DNA from: Flaccisagitta enflata | Lineage: Eukaryota; Chaetognatha; Sagittoidea; Aphragmophora | Length of the DNA: 64,000 bases | Assembly (NCBI GenBank): GCA_965153355.1 | Contig: OZ231128.1 | Span: 13,330,001-13,394,000, forward strand | Reading direction: 5' to 3' | Shown here: positions 31,567 to 42,962 of the stretch, piece by piece | Position numbering within the stretch: the stretch's first letter is position 1 | Layout of the letters: each line of letters starts with the position of its first letter | Notes under the pieces: model-generated | Told to the model about the DNA's origin: nothing | Database searches by the model: none | The model's input: only the letters and a program-made list of their open reading frames with translations | Program-made: the position numbers and the translations under genes

Positions 31567-32895
31567 TTCTTTTTGCTGGCTTTCACAACTCGCAAATTGG
31601 GTCCAGGCCAACTAGTTAAGATATATCACGTTTTGCTAGCTTTTGAGGATAAAAAGCTAGGAGTGAAGTGGACGTCTACTGTATCTTTGATGTTTGCTGC
31701 ATCGCCATTTTTGGATCAAATTGATGGAAATTCATGAGCTTTTGTTAGTTTTTTGAAAGATCTCTCAAATGAGACCAACCGCATTATAGTAGCTTTTAAC
31801 CAAAAACAGTTATAGACCAACAAAGTTTACAGTTTAAATGATGAAAAAGTTTGATTTTGTTCTGTACTTTGGGAGATCACTGTACAGCCGTTTTTGAACC
31901 AAATCAATTAAAATTCATGAGCTTCTGAAAGATTTTCAAAAGATCTTTCAGATGAGACCAACCGCGTTTTACTAGCTTTTACTGATAAAAAGTTATAAGC
32001 CAACAAAGTTGATGGGTCAAATGATGCCAAAGTATGATTTTTTACTGTACTTTGGGAGATCACTGTACCGCCATTTCTGAATCAAATCAATTAAAATTCA
32101 TGAGCTTCTGAAAGATTTTCAAAAGATCTTTCAGATGAGACCAATTGCGTTTTACTAGCTTTTACCGATAAAAAGTTATAAGCCAACAAAGTTAAGGGGT
32201 CAAATGATGCCAAAGTATGATTTTTTACTATACTTTGGGAGATCACTTTACCGCCATTCCTGAATTAAATCAATTGAAATTCATGAGCTTCTGAAAGCTT
32301 TTCAAAAGGTCTTTCAGATGAGACCAACAAGATTTTTGGCAATTAAAGCGTTTAGAAACTATAAGCAAACAAAGGTAAGGTATTCAGCCAGCAAAAATTA
32401 CAACAACCCCCAAAACTTCATTTAGGCCGTTTTTTGTCCAAAAACCCAAATAATACGAATTTTTTTGCAGAATCCCACTAAATGGGATGTATTTTTTGCC
32501 AAAAAAATCAACAATTTTGATTTTCGTCATTTTTTACAACCACCTACATCAGGGGGTGATTTTTGGCCAATTTGGCCACCTTACCCCCACCCCATGGGTC
32601 ACCCCACCCAACTACCCACCTGACTACCTACCTTTATGTTTTTTGTGTCCAACGAGCCCAAAAACCATGCTTCATTATAAAAATTCAACTGCTTTTGTAT
32701 TTTTCTAAAGTGGGGGGTGGGAAATCAATTTTGGCCTTTTTTGGCCTTTGGTGGCCATCTTTCAGTGCGACGGGCAGTCCGGGGGTGGCTCAAAAATGCC
32801 AAATGAGGGTTTTCCCTTGTTATACATATGGTAACCCGTGCCAAAACATCTGCAGAGCATGTTCAATCAATTTTATGCAATTCTTGAACACGCCA

Positions 32896-32904
32896 CCGTC
32901 CCAT
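32896..32904. repeat. 9-bp target duplication of palindrome, right
   Basis: CCGTCCCAT, matching 27962-27970. Confidence 0.8.
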
Positions 32905-33340
32905 ACCGTACCTTCCCAACACGATATTACAATGAATTGCATCGTTACGCCACGTGGCGGAAAATGGCGTTGTTGCAACGTCCAGGGGATAGAGGTTTAC
33001 CGCAGTGTCACGCTCGGCCCAGATTGTGAGTGAGCAAGCCCGTGAGCGGAGCAATGCCGAGTGCTGCAGAGTGAGTAAGGAGAGTGAGAGGTGCGAACGA
33101 CCAAGTGGCACAATAGAAACGCTTTTGTCTATCAGTAGTCATCATAACAAGGACATTGCTAAGTAATCATAACAAGGACATTGCAAAGTCTTAAGGTAAA
33201 TGAATAAAGAGGCATTCATTGTGAAATGGTAATGTTCTAATCGTTTGTCAGCATTAACAGCTACAGAACCAAGCAGATATCTCAAGTACATTGCAATATT
33301 GAGAAGATATTCATGTACACGATATTTATTCTTAACAAAT
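32905..33340. other. GAGTGAGC-rich repeat H relative, otherwise unassigned
   Basis: 33025-33110 is rich in GAGTGAGC/GTGAGCGGAGC words and GACCAAGTGGCAC, resembling 37670-37840. The rest is AT-rich without a recognised gene. Confidence 0.45.
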
Positions 33341-33349
33341 TTTTTTTGC

Positions 33350-33790
33350 CTCTGATGATGATGGCGAAGCTAAAATTCATAGTGGCTTATCAAAAATCAA
33401 AGCAAAATTTACCAGCAAATCGACTAAAGTAGCAAAAGGTGGCTTATGGAGTTGGGTTGCACGTGACAAAACATTTTCCATTTAAAAAAGGTTTCATGAA
33501 AACCATTTATCGCCTGTGACCAAATAATAGTACATTCTTTGTGCCTCCGCCTCTAATTATGAAAGTTGGACAACACTACTACTCATAGGAATCAATAGAA
33601 TCCATAGATCCTCAAACTCATAGTTGTTTTTTTTTTCTTTCAAAAATTAAGGCAAAAGTCACCAACAGACCGACTGAAGAAACCAAAAGGCAGCTGAAGG
33701 AGTCGACTATGCGCGCGACTAAAATTAACTGGTTAATTTCAACCATCAATCTAAGAAAGGTTTGGTACAAACCATTTATCACTTACAACC
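33350..33790. repeat. diverged ~270-bp tandem duplication
   Basis: AAATTTACCAGCAAATCGACTAAAG...GGCTTATGGAGTTG at 33405-33460 parallels AAAGTCACCAACAGACCGACTGAAG...GCAGCTGAAGGAGTCG at 33655-33705. AAAGGTTTCATGAAAACCATTTATC parallels AAAGGTTTGGTACAAACCATTTATC. Confidence 0.6.
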
Positions 33791-34067
33791 AAATTTTTGT
33801 CCGAGTTTTCAATGGTTGAAGAGGCCAGCAGATGTCCCCCGACACTGCGGACATAAGTTCCTATGGTTGTCCTATTCGCATGACCTGCCCAATTGACTTG
33901 CCTTTGAGAAGGACATGTACAAAACGATCGTGGAAAATCTGGAGTGGGACGTTGAATCGGTGACGTCAATTCGAATCCTGCGAAAAGTTGTAGGGTTTTG
34001 AATTATGAATGAATTTAGATCAGGGGAATGAGTTATTTCACATGAATGCTTAATGCTTATATCTACT

Positions 34068-34532
34068 TTAGAAAGGGTATGCAGTACCGGCTGGAAAATG
34101 TGGGCTCGTAAAAAACGAGTCTGGGGCAATGACGTAAGTTCTTAGGTCTATATTAGAACCCTTTGCAAGTCCCATTGTTTCAAATATGTCAACGACAAAT
34201 CCATCAGCGAGGGACTGGTTATTTCCAGACTTCAAGTTATCAAGAGCGGCGATCAGGGGCTGAATCTGGTAAAAGTCAGCCTCTGATTTCAACGATTTCA
34301 GTTCGTTGAAATTCTCCGGCAAAGACAAAGTTCCATTTCGCATGAAATTGAGCACATGGCGGAAAAGGGGCCCGTCGCCATCAATGAAGTAAGCCCCATT
34401 TTCATCCTTTTCAGAATCAATGGAACTGTTTAGCATCCGGCCAAACATGGAATCGGGGTATTTCATCAGCGTCGACGTGGAAGTTATATAATGAATGCCA
34501 CCAACATTGAGAGACAATGTTCTTGATCCCAT
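34068..34532 (-). CDS. KCTD-family BTB (T1) domain protein, single visible exon
   Basis: The 154-residue frame begins MGSRTLSLNVGGIHY at ATG 34532. Residues 5-100 form a potassium-channel tetramerisation-type BTB fold: LNVGG, TLMKYPDSMFGRM, GAYFIDGDGPLFRHVLNFMR and EADFYQIQPLIAAL. The closest recalled relatives are KCTD6/KCTD21-like Cullin-3 adaptors. There is no channel segment. The region after residue ~105 (GNNQSLADGF...TAYPF) matches nothing I know and is shorter than usual KCTD C-terminal domains, so a further exon may be missing or the gene truncated. The ATG follows ATCTTAATCGAG, which could also be a splice acceptor. No clear core promoter is seen. Confidence 0.8.
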   Translation of the reverse strand: MGSRTLSLNVGGIHYITSTSTLMKYPDSMFGRMLNSSIDSEKDENGAYFIDGDGPLFRHVLNFMRNGTLSLPENFNELKSLKSEADFYQIQPLIAALDNLKSGNNQSLADGFVVDIFETMGLAKGSNIDLRTYVIAPDSFFTSPHFPAGTAYPF

Positions 34533-34644
34533 CTCGATTAAGATATGGGACTACATGAAAAAGAAGCCTAATCATGAAAAGTTCATAAAATAGAATCGTG
34601 AAGCACTTAAGCACTGAAGAGCCTGTGATGAAAATCATTTCTTT

Positions 34645-35822
34645 TTAGTCGCGTGCTACGCCTCTCTACACCCCGCTTTGTCGATCTGTTGGTCGGTCGG
34701 TTGGTTGGTTGGTCGGTTGGTTGGTTGGTCGGTTGGTCAGTCCCCTGTTTGGGCAGCGGCCACGAAGGTGTCGATGACCTATGCTTTCACACATATGGGG
34801 AATTTTCTCCATCTCCCTCTTTTTGGGCAGCGGCCCCAAAGGGCCGATGTCCTGTAGGACACAGGGGTGAACCGTTACGTGTGTCTGACATTACGTCCCC
34901 CCCCCGAGGCTTCTCAAGCCTGTAATTTACATTGAATAACATGGGAAAATTGACAAAATGCATATTTCCCATTGAATAACATGGAAAATGTACAAAAGAA
35001 GCAAAAAGATGTATATTCCCATTGAATAACATGGGAAATTGATGGAAACTGAAAAAAAGTAAAATTCTCATTGAATAACATGGCAAATTGAGAAAGAATT
35101 GAAAATATGCAAAATTCTCATTAAATATCTTGAAATATTGCGGCAAAGGCCTCAAATATGCCATCTTAGGACATATGGAAATTCACCCCTGTGTCCTACA
35201 GGACATCGGCCCTTTGGGGCCGCTGCCCTGCTCTCACTCCACTTCTTCAGCTAATCACTCCAAGCAAGGCATCGGGTACCGCTGACCATGTGCGATCCTT
35301 GGATGAATTGTTCTCCGTACCCCTCCTCCCCCAGCCTCCAGGCCCATTTCTCAGCCTGGAGGCCCATATCCCAGCCCCATGGCCCAAATTCCAGTCTTCA
35401 GGCCCAAATCCCACCCTCAAGGCCCAAATCCCATTCCCAAGGCCCAGATTTCACTCTCTAGGGATTTGGGCCTCGAGGCCGGGATATAAGCCTCCAGGCT
35501 GAGATATGGGCCTGGAGGTTTGGGGAAGGGGAGGTGCGGAGGAGAAGGAGGAGGAGGAGGAGAAAATTTCCCATATGTGTGAAAGCAAAGGTCATCGACC
35601 CCTTTGGGGCCGCTACCCTGCTCCCCCCTCAACTTTAACCACAACCTACTTAAGCAGGGCCCGGGTTCCGCTGACCATCTAACGCTTTTGCGACTATTAC
35701 TTTCAAGGCGTTTTTGAGCTTTTTGAGCATACGGCTCCTTCCCAGATGCCCTGGTGACCTTCTCCAGCACTGCTCCTGCCCACCCGCGCGCGACTAGGGT
35801 AGCCGTGTATCTTGCATTGTTC
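34645..35822 (-). mobile_element. long HINE-A, minus, with nested foldback core
   Basis: Tail complement TTTTTAGTCGCGTGCTACGC, (GGTCGGTTGGTT)n, GGGCAGCGGCC...CATATGGGGAATTTTC, then a nested foldback at 34810-35310 whose arms read GGGCCGATGTCCTGTAGGAC and its complement around a CATTGAATAACATGGGAAA minisatellite. A second minisatellite (CCAGGCCCATATCCCAGC) follows, and the element ends near GGTAGCCGTGTATCTTGC. Confidence 0.75.
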
Positions 35823-36021
35823 CTTCTACACTTGGAGAGCGGCAAATAGAAATGCTAGAAAAATGGATGTACCAGACTACCAGTACTTTTATGTAGAAGG
35901 CCACACTCAATTTGGGCATTCAAAATGATTTTCCCGAGCAATGTTCATTTTCCATTCGCATAATTGGAGGCGCATCTACACGCAAAATCAATTTGTATAT
36001 GATCTAGGCACCACGCCATAA
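35823..36021. other. no feature recognised
   Basis: Nothing recognisable. Confidence 0.5.
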
Positions 36022-36250
36022 GTGCTGCAACTATTAGTCGACTTTACACCTTACTTTGTCCATCTGTCGATCTGTCCATCGGTCTTACCTTCACAAGTGA
36101 TGATTTTTGTACTTTTGTCATTCTGGAGAACCCTAGAGTTGAAATCAAGGTCCTGTGTGACTGTTTGTAGTATCTTTTGTTCATTTTTAGGTGAACCAAC
36201 CAGTTGTGTCTTTCGACTGTTGGTCTGATGGTCTGTTGGTCTGTCGGTCA
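36022..36250 (-). mobile_element. HINE tail-like fragments
   Basis: AGTCGACTTTACACCTTACTTTG and TCCATCTGTCGATCTG, then a second TCTGTTGGTCTGTCGGTC block at 36225. No head. Confidence 0.45.
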
Positions 36251-36447
36251 TGCAAACCTTTTACAATCCTCGAGGCGAACCTATTGGCCTACTTGACCTT
36301 GTTCCATGTTTGTCAGATACTCGGTTTGAAAGGTCGGATGTACGCGACATTGTTCTCACTACTATCGACGATCAATTCTATAAAAATGCGGCATTGATAA
36401 AGTGGCGCCTGGATCAAGTCAACATCGATTGGGCTCTAATCATGTAA
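36250..36447 (+). other. uncertain open frame
   Basis: A 65-codon frame without low-complexity bias (contains PRGEPIGLLDLVPCL and IKWRLDQVNIDWALIM). It begins next to a HINE fragment and resembles no family I know. It could be an orphan exon or chance. Confidence 0.2.
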
Positions 36448-36861
36448 ATGGGAACATGAAAAGTGCTTAGAAAAGAATGTTTTAAAATCAGATGCCCAAA
36501 TTGTGTCCACTCTACTCAGAAGCATGCTGACCTTACAATGATCGTCGGTATTTTCAACTATTTTATCAGTGATAGAGATGGCCTCAGAAATCTACACAGT
36601 ATTGGAGTTTGAAATTACTTTCCTCTGTAAATGGAAAGGTAAATGACATAGTGACTTTAGACCATAGAGAAGATCTCATCGTCAACACAATTCAATGGCA
36701 GTCAAAATGAAGAAAACGATCGACAATACAAATTCATGACAAGATAGGTGCACGTTAGTACGCGACGTTCATGACAAGAGAAATAATAGATATAGAAATT
36801 GCTAGCAAGAAAACGTGGGGCCACTCGCTATGAGCACAGCAAGTTGAATCTTGAGGAAAAT

Positions 36862-37246
36862 GATAACAAGGCCGGATACACGGCTACCTTAGTCGCGTGC
36901 GGGTGGGCAGGGGCAGTATTTGAGTTACTAAAGCACTTGGGCAAGTGCAGTGAGGCCAAAGACCGCAAAAACATAAAAAAAGTAATGGGGACCGACCGAC
37001 CGACCGACCGACCGACCGACCGACCGACCGACCGACCGACCGACCGACCGACCGACCGACCGACCGACCGACCGACCGACCGACCGACCGACCGACCGAC
37101 CGACCGACCGACCGACCGACCGACCGACCGACCGACCGACCGACCGACCGACCGACCGACCGACCGACCGACCGACCGACCGACCGACCGACCGACCGAC
37201 CGACAAAGCGGGGTGTAGTGTCGCTTAGCACGCGACTAAAAAGAGT
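36862..37246 (+). mobile_element. HINE-A with ~54 perfect ACCG repeats
   Basis: Head AACAAGGCCGGATACACGG, AGTCGCGTGCGGGTGGGCAGG, then (ACCG)n from about 36989 to 37204, AAAGCGGGGTGTAG and tail TCGCTTAGCACGCGACTAAAAA. Arg-Pro-Thr-Asp and Gly-Arg-Ser-Val frames are repeat artefacts. Confidence 0.95.
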
Positions 37247-37379
37247 TCAATGATCTCATGAAGTACGGTAAATCCGGTAAATATCAGGTAATCAAGTAAT
37301 CTAGTAATCTACTAACTGTTGTCTCTTTCTTTTTCTCATTTGCCTTTATTTCTCGTGTTTTGCTCTCATGTGTCTATCC

Positions 37380-37860
37380 CCATTTGCCAATTTTTGCACA
37401 AGAGAGTGAGCGAAGTAATTTAGCAAGTGACGGAATAGAGCGAGTAAGAGAAGACAGGCAAAGGAAAGTGGTAGCACAGCAAGCCTAGCAAAACAGAGCA
37501 TGGCTGAGTGTGTGAGCTAACAGTGAGCAAACAAACAGAGCAAGAAACCCGTTTGAAACAAGTTTATCTGGAACATGTCCTGAGGGAGTGTTTCTAGTGA
37601 CGACAATAAACGCGTTTGTTCCTGTTGAACGTGTTAACAGCATGAACATATACATTTATATTGTCCCACAAGAGAGTATGTGAAGTGAGTCAGCAAGCCC
37701 ATGAACGGAGCAAGCAAGCGAGGCGAGCATAGTGAAGCCGAGCGCCGCGGAGCACCGTGGATCACCATGGAGCGAGTGAGCGGAGTGAGCGGTGTGAGCA
37801 AACAAACATAGCGCGCGACCAAGTGGCCCCCTAAAAACGCGAGTGTCTGTGACTAGAAAC
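37380..37860. repeat. GTGAGC/AGCAAG-rich dispersed repeat H
   Basis: Dense GAGTGAGCG, CAAGCAAGCGAGG and GAGCGGAGTGAGCGG words, plus GTTTCTAGTGACGACAATAAACGCG shared with 27370-27395. Confidence 0.6.
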
Positions 37861-38937
37861 GCAACCTGAATCTCGTGTCTTGCTATTGCTTTGTTGTACC
37901 AAAGCTGAAAAAGAATCAGATACAGGATTGGATGAAAAGAAAAAAGAAAGACTGAGTAGAAATGAAAAGAACATTTAAGACAGATGAAACGAGGACAAAA
38001 CTCTTGAAAGAAATTGGCCTTGACACACGCACACATAGGGAAAAGAAGCTTGTGTAATCCACTTAATTAGCACCAGGAATCTAGGATATAGACACTCAAG
38101 AGATAGGGTCGTTGTCCTGAGTTGTCCTGCCTATACAATCATGAGAGCCAATGTTTAGACTGCGGTTTCTGCATTTCAATCAGTTATATGTCAAATTGTT
38201 GATAAATCATATCTTCGATATGAAAAATGAAACTGAAAACGTGAAAGCGGTTTTTTTTTCTTCATGAACATTTATTTGCCCTGTTTTTTTTTCTCGTTGT
38301 AAACATGAGTAAAAGTATCGAACGTTTCTAAATTTGTTTTTTACATGAAACGGGATCAGGTAGAAAAGAAAGTTTGTAGCAACAATGCACAGGTAATCGC
38401 CCGCTACTTGAAGAATTATCACAGCTTTTGAAATCGATGAGCGCAATAAGATTTCAAAGTGGTTAGCTGTCTCAAGTTATTGATAGTCAAACGGTTATGA
38501 TGTCATGATGTGAAACTTTTTGAGTGGGCTTAGCAGCTGGTTTTGACTTAACAGGGTGTCCATCAAATTTGGCAAAATTTCAAAAAGAACATTCAAACAC
38601 TACTCTCAATTGATTGTATCCGTTAAAATAAGGGTCAAACATGACGGTTGGTTAGTTTTGAATACTTGACATTAAACCAGCAGGAAAAAATATTCGGAAG
38701 AAGATCCATATAGGGCACAAAAGGTTCATTTGAAGGGGTGTTGAAAAAATCAGTCTTGATGGACAAAAAGAAATAAGAAAATTGTATCTTTCTCTCTTTT
38801 GGATTTTTTGCAATGCCTCGATGCAATATTGAGTAAGCAGAACTTTCCTGCTTCAATGATGTACACCTAGCTATTCATTGACAACCTAGCGATACAAAGA
38901 TTGATTGCCAAATTTATTGGACACCCTGTTAAGAGAA
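37861..38937. other. no feature recognised
   Basis: AT-rich unique-looking DNA. A TTTATTGGACACCCTGTTAAG (38915) and AACAGGGTGTCCATCAAATT (38550) pair is mutually inverted and may bound a ~380-bp unclassified MITE. Confidence 0.4.
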
Positions 38938-39690
38938 AATGGCTGACAGAAGAGCCAACATGGCGGAGTGTAGAGTGCCGTGTACACAAAACAAGGTCAA
39001 CAACTATAAGTCACATGCGAGACTTACATAATGACTTAGAATGACTATGCAACAAGTTTGATCAATGATCATCCCCCACATGTTACCTTAAAAAACAAAG
39101 ACTGACAGAAGAGCCAACATGGCGGAGTGTAGAGTGCCGTGTGCACAAAACAAGGCCAACACCCTATAAGTCACATGCGAGACTTACATAATGACTTAGA
39201 ATGACTTAGCAACAAGTTTGATCAATGATCATCCCCCATGTGTTACCTTAAATACCAAAGACTGACAGAAGGGCCAACATGGCGGAGTGTAGAGTGCCTT
39301 GTACACAAAACAAAGTCAACAACTATAAGTCACGTGCGAGACTTACATAATGACTTGGAATGACTTAGCAACAAGTTTGATCAATGATCATCCCCCATGT
39401 GTTACCTTAAAAAACAAAGACTGACAGAAGAGCCAACATGGCGGAGTGTAAAGTGCCGTGTACACAAAACAAGGCCAACACCCTATAAGTCACGTGCAAG
39501 ACCTACATAATGACTTGGAATGGCTTAGAATGACATAGAAAGACTTAGAATGACTTAGAATGACTTACTATACTCTAAAATGACTTAAAATGACGTAAAA
39601 AGTAAAAGTCTGACGGACCGACAGACCATCCAACGGACATATGGACAGACAAAGTAGGGTGTAGAGTTGCGTGCACGAGACTAAAAATTA
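38938..39690 (+). mobile_element. tandem array of ~158-bp HINE-like units plus terminal tail
   Basis: Four units start GACAGAAGAGCCAACATGGCGG near 38945, 39103, 39263 and 39419. Each contains GGAGTGTAGAGTGCC (tail-like) followed by AAAACAAGGCCAAC (head-like). The last unit runs into GACTTAGAATG words, a short ACGGACCGAC microsatellite and the stem-loop tail GTGTAGAGTTGCGTGCACGAGACTAAAAA. Confidence 0.8.
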
Positions 39691-40092
39691 GAATTGAAGG
39701 CAAGTTTTTCGGAATGGATTAAAGATTTCACCCAAAATAACACAGTGACAGTCTTAAAGTGTTTTGACACTTACCAAACATCTCAATTCATGAACTTCAC
39801 ATCTTTCTTATCGGTGGATCCCACAGGATCTTGCGGATCCCACAGGATCTTTTAGCTTTGTAATCGTGGCTGTTTTGGCCCGTTGGACCGTTTGATGGTC
39901 CGTCCATCCATCAATCCCTCTAATGGGCGGATATTTTTTTTTGTTTTTTTAGGTCCCTACCTAACAACACGCACAAGATGAAATTTTGATTAACTACAGC
40001 AGAAAATTCATATCACTAAACAAAGTAGAAAGATGCTCTCATCTGATTTCTTTTTCTTTTTTTCTTTTTTAGTTGAGGACACGCAACTCTAC

Positions 40093-40829
40093 TATCTAGG
40101 AAATATGTTTAGCAGCAGTTGCTTTAACGACATCTCGATCACTGCGGCGTTAATCAAAGGCGAAGTTTATGACTATGGATAGTCAGTGATGTACAACGAT
40201 GTACATACGTTTTTTTGTACATCACTGACTACCCATAGTCATAAACTTCGCCTTTGATGTTTAGCAGCACCTTTAAAGAGAGATATCTCAACTTGTCATT
40301 TAGATAAGTGCAAAAGATTCATAAGCATTTTAATCTACATCAAAAAATCTACAATCTGAGTGCAATCTCGTCTCTGTGCATCAAATCGTTCAGAAATGCC
40401 ATTAGTTTGAAGTTGATTGAGTAGTTTGAAAAATGGCAAAAATAGTAGGACTCCTACCCTTCCATCTTTGAAATTCTCTCAAATTTTACAAAAAGAAGAT
40501 AAAGACATGCGGATTTCACCGCTGGTTAGCTCATGAGCCCTAGTTTAATAATCTCATGGTTTTTAAGTCAGGTTTGAAAAGAGAAGTAGCTCAATTTTGC
40601 AGTCAAAATGACCAAGAAATCTACTGTTTTCACCGCAACCACCTCTTGGTTGTGATAAACAAACCAAACTCGCGGTCCCTAAATTGGATTGAAGATTGTT
40701 TTTCTCTTTTGTTCTAGTAAAGTATAAACACAAAAATAACAAAAAACAGTCAAATACAAGAGTTTTGTGCACATGAGGGGGGAAAACATACCATCAACCA
40801 TAAGTGCTGCTAAATTTTTTTCCTAGATA
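40093..40829. mobile_element. TA-flanked TCTAGGAAAT MITE nested in HINE-B
   Basis: TATCTAGGAAATATGTTTAGCAGC at the left and GCTGCTAAATTTTTTTCCTAGATA at the right. The target TA is duplicated at an inferred TA site of HINE-B. No transposase. Confidence 0.88.
40158..40258. repeat. ~43-bp-arm hairpin
   Basis: ATCAAAGGCGAAGTTTATGAC...GTCAGTGATGTACA is followed after a short loop by its near-perfect complement. It lies inside the MITE and is probably a smaller nested insertion. Confidence 0.85.
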
Positions 40830-41074
40830 GTATAAGATGCTTTGTCTGTCCGTCGATCCGTCCATCCGTCGGTCCGTCCATTGGTCCGTAGGTCTGTAAT
40901 GATCGAGTCGAAAAGTGTAAAAACGGGCATTTTAGATACTCTTTGTGTTTGTGATAGGGGGTTTGGGTGAAGATGGGGGTTGGATGCCCCTGCCCACCCG
41001 TCCGCAACAATATTATGACCCGCGTCACTTGCTCTGTCCATGTACATTCGTAACTCTAGGATTGTTGCACAGTA

Positions 41075-41260
41075 AGGGCTGTTGCCCAAAGCAGGGGATT
41101 GAAAGACTTCTTTTTTCTGGACAGCGGCCCCAATAAGTCAACAATTTGAAGAACACAGGAATGAATTTCCATGCATCTGTCCTTCCCTCTGTCCCTCTGC
41201 CTGTCATTTCCCCCTTCACTCCGCCATATCAATTAAGGATGTAAAGGGGCGATCCTTGGA
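41075..41260 (-). repeat. fragment of HINE core/foldback family
   Basis: GGACAGCGGCCCCAATAAGTC, ACACAGGAATGAATTTCCAT and GGGCGATCCTTGGAT are shared with 34810-35310 and 62700-62870. Confidence 0.55.
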
Positions 41261-41416
41261 TATTGGTTCAGTTGACATTAACTCAGTGTCGATTGTCCTT
41301 AACCGATGCCTGACAAAGTATCAACTTTTTCACTATGTGATGGATGCCATTCACAGTCTCCCCTTTCTGACAATAAGAGTCATTGATCATTATCAATCAT
41401 TGTTATCTAACATTTT

Positions 41417-41604
41417 TATGTTTTTTTCTATTTTCTATTTTCTATTTTCTATTTTCTTTTTTCTATTTTCTATTTTCTATTTTCTATTTTCTATTTTCGA
41501 TTTTCTATTTTCTACTTTTTATTTTCTATTTTCTATTTTCTATTTTCTTTTTTCTATTTTCTATTTTCTTGTTTTCTATTTTCTTGTTTTCTATTTTCTA
41601 TTTT
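41417..41604. repeat. (TTTTCTA)n satellite-like tract
   Basis: About 26 units of the heptamer TTTTCTA. Confidence 0.95.
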
Positions 41605-41605
41605 A

Positions 41606-41882
41606 AGTCGTGTGCACGCAATTCTATGACCCGCTATGTCTGTCTGTCTGTCTGTCTGTCGGTCGGTAGGTCAGTCACGCTTAGCTTTTTTTCGTTGTTT
41701 TACATCATTTTAAGTCATTTTAAGTTACAATTTAAGTTCAATTTACATTTAGTCTTTTATACTTTTAGTCTATTGGTCTTTTGGTCTTTTAGTCTTTTAG
41801 TCTTTTAGTCTTTTAGTCTTCTAGTCTTTTGGTCTTTGGGTCTTAACAACCGCACGCGACTGTAAGGTGTTAGCCTTCTTTT
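41606..41882 (-). mobile_element. HINE-G, complete, minus
   Basis: AAGTCGTGTGCACGCAATTC tail complement, (TGTC)n, AGCTTTTTTTCGTTG, repeated TCTTTTAGT, and head complement AACCGCACGCGACTG...GTTAGCCTTC. Confidence 0.88.
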
Positions 41883-42962
41883 TCTATATTCTGCATTTTT
41901 TCAGTGATTTATCAGTCAATCAAGCAGTCAATGCATAGGTTGTTTTCTTTGATGTACCTTGTAAAAAGATGCTATGGTCCATTATGATTTCATGTTGATG
42001 AATCAGTTGAATTTTAATTGTCATAATCATTTCCATGGGAGCATAGTGCGATGATTTAGTTTAATTTGAATCATCTCCAGATTATAATTCAAAGCATCAT
42101 TATCTTCTCCATTGGCGCATAGTGGGATGGTCTAATTCAACATGAATGATCAATCCTCCAATCTGTCTAAATACTTCAGATCAACGAGTCAAGTATCACA
42201 GAATTTTTCCTGCACTCCAAACTTTAAAAAAAGGAAACAAGGCCGGAAACATTGAGGCTTCTGGAATGTGTGCCATAGAGTATTGTATGTTATGGAATGG
42301 GATGCTATAGTGTCGTATATCTTTTTAACTTAGGAAAATCAAAACTCAGTACCTGACATTAAGGCCCCGGTTGACATCTTTAATTTGATTCCCCAACTCA
42401 AATCTGTAAACCATAAGGAACTCGCTCTTCCTTCATGAACATAATCTGTTTCTATTCTAAATTTGTGATTATGTGAAAAAAACATAATGCAGGCGCCACT
42501 GGCAATAAATTACTTCATTAACCAATAAAAAAAAGTATGATGATAATTTGTATCTCTTGTACAGTTCATGCTTCCTATGATAAGTTCAAAGCCATCTAAC
42601 CAACCATTGGACCAACATTACGGCTAATGAAGTCGCGAGCACCCGGCAAAAAAAAATTGAACCAAAAGAAAAAAAGAAGATAACAATGGACAAAAAAAAA
42701 AAAGAATAATCACTCCCGCATGAATAAAAAAAAGAAAGTGTCTAAAACCGCTTAAACAACTGATATATCTACATAACTGTTTCCAAATGGGCATGTAGAA
42801 TTCATAAGTCGCACTGAAACTACAAAAATAGACAAACTTGAGTGAAATTAAAAGGTCAACAAGAGCAAGAACACGGAACAAGAAACAAAAAAAAAAAAAC
42901 AAAAAAAAAAAAAAAAAAAAAAACTCCAAATAAATAACAAAACAAAAAACCCAAACTGAACA
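41883..42962. other. no gene; A-rich upstream region of Ig gene
   Basis: Paired motifs TTTAATTTGAATCATC and CATAGTGGGATGGTCTAATTC suggest a decayed duplication near 41990-42150. A GGCCGGAAAC word at 42240 is a HINE head remnant. 42885-42922 is nearly all A. Confidence 0.4.

Larger units (their letters stand above)
40074..41037 (-). mobile_element. HINE-B, minus, split by a MITE
   Basis: Tail complement TTTTTAGTTGAGGACACGCAACTCTAC at 40067-40092. It continues after the MITE at 40830 with TAAGATGCTTTGTCTGTCCGTC and ends GTCCGCAACAATATTATGACCCGCGTCACTT. Joining the two parts at TA restores the ACTCTATAAGA(G)GC order seen in other HINE-B copies. Confidence 0.9.

Noticed and set aside
34068-34532. 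Voltage-gated potassium channel gene
   Set aside because: Only the T1/BTB domain is present, with KCTD-type motifs and no membrane segments nearby.
36799-37231. Arg-Pro-Thr-Asp and Gly-Arg-Ser-Val repeat proteins
   Set aside because: Translation of (ACCG)n inside a HINE.
38938-39590. Coding tandem array
   Set aside because: Units lack a shared open frame and match HINE head and tail words.
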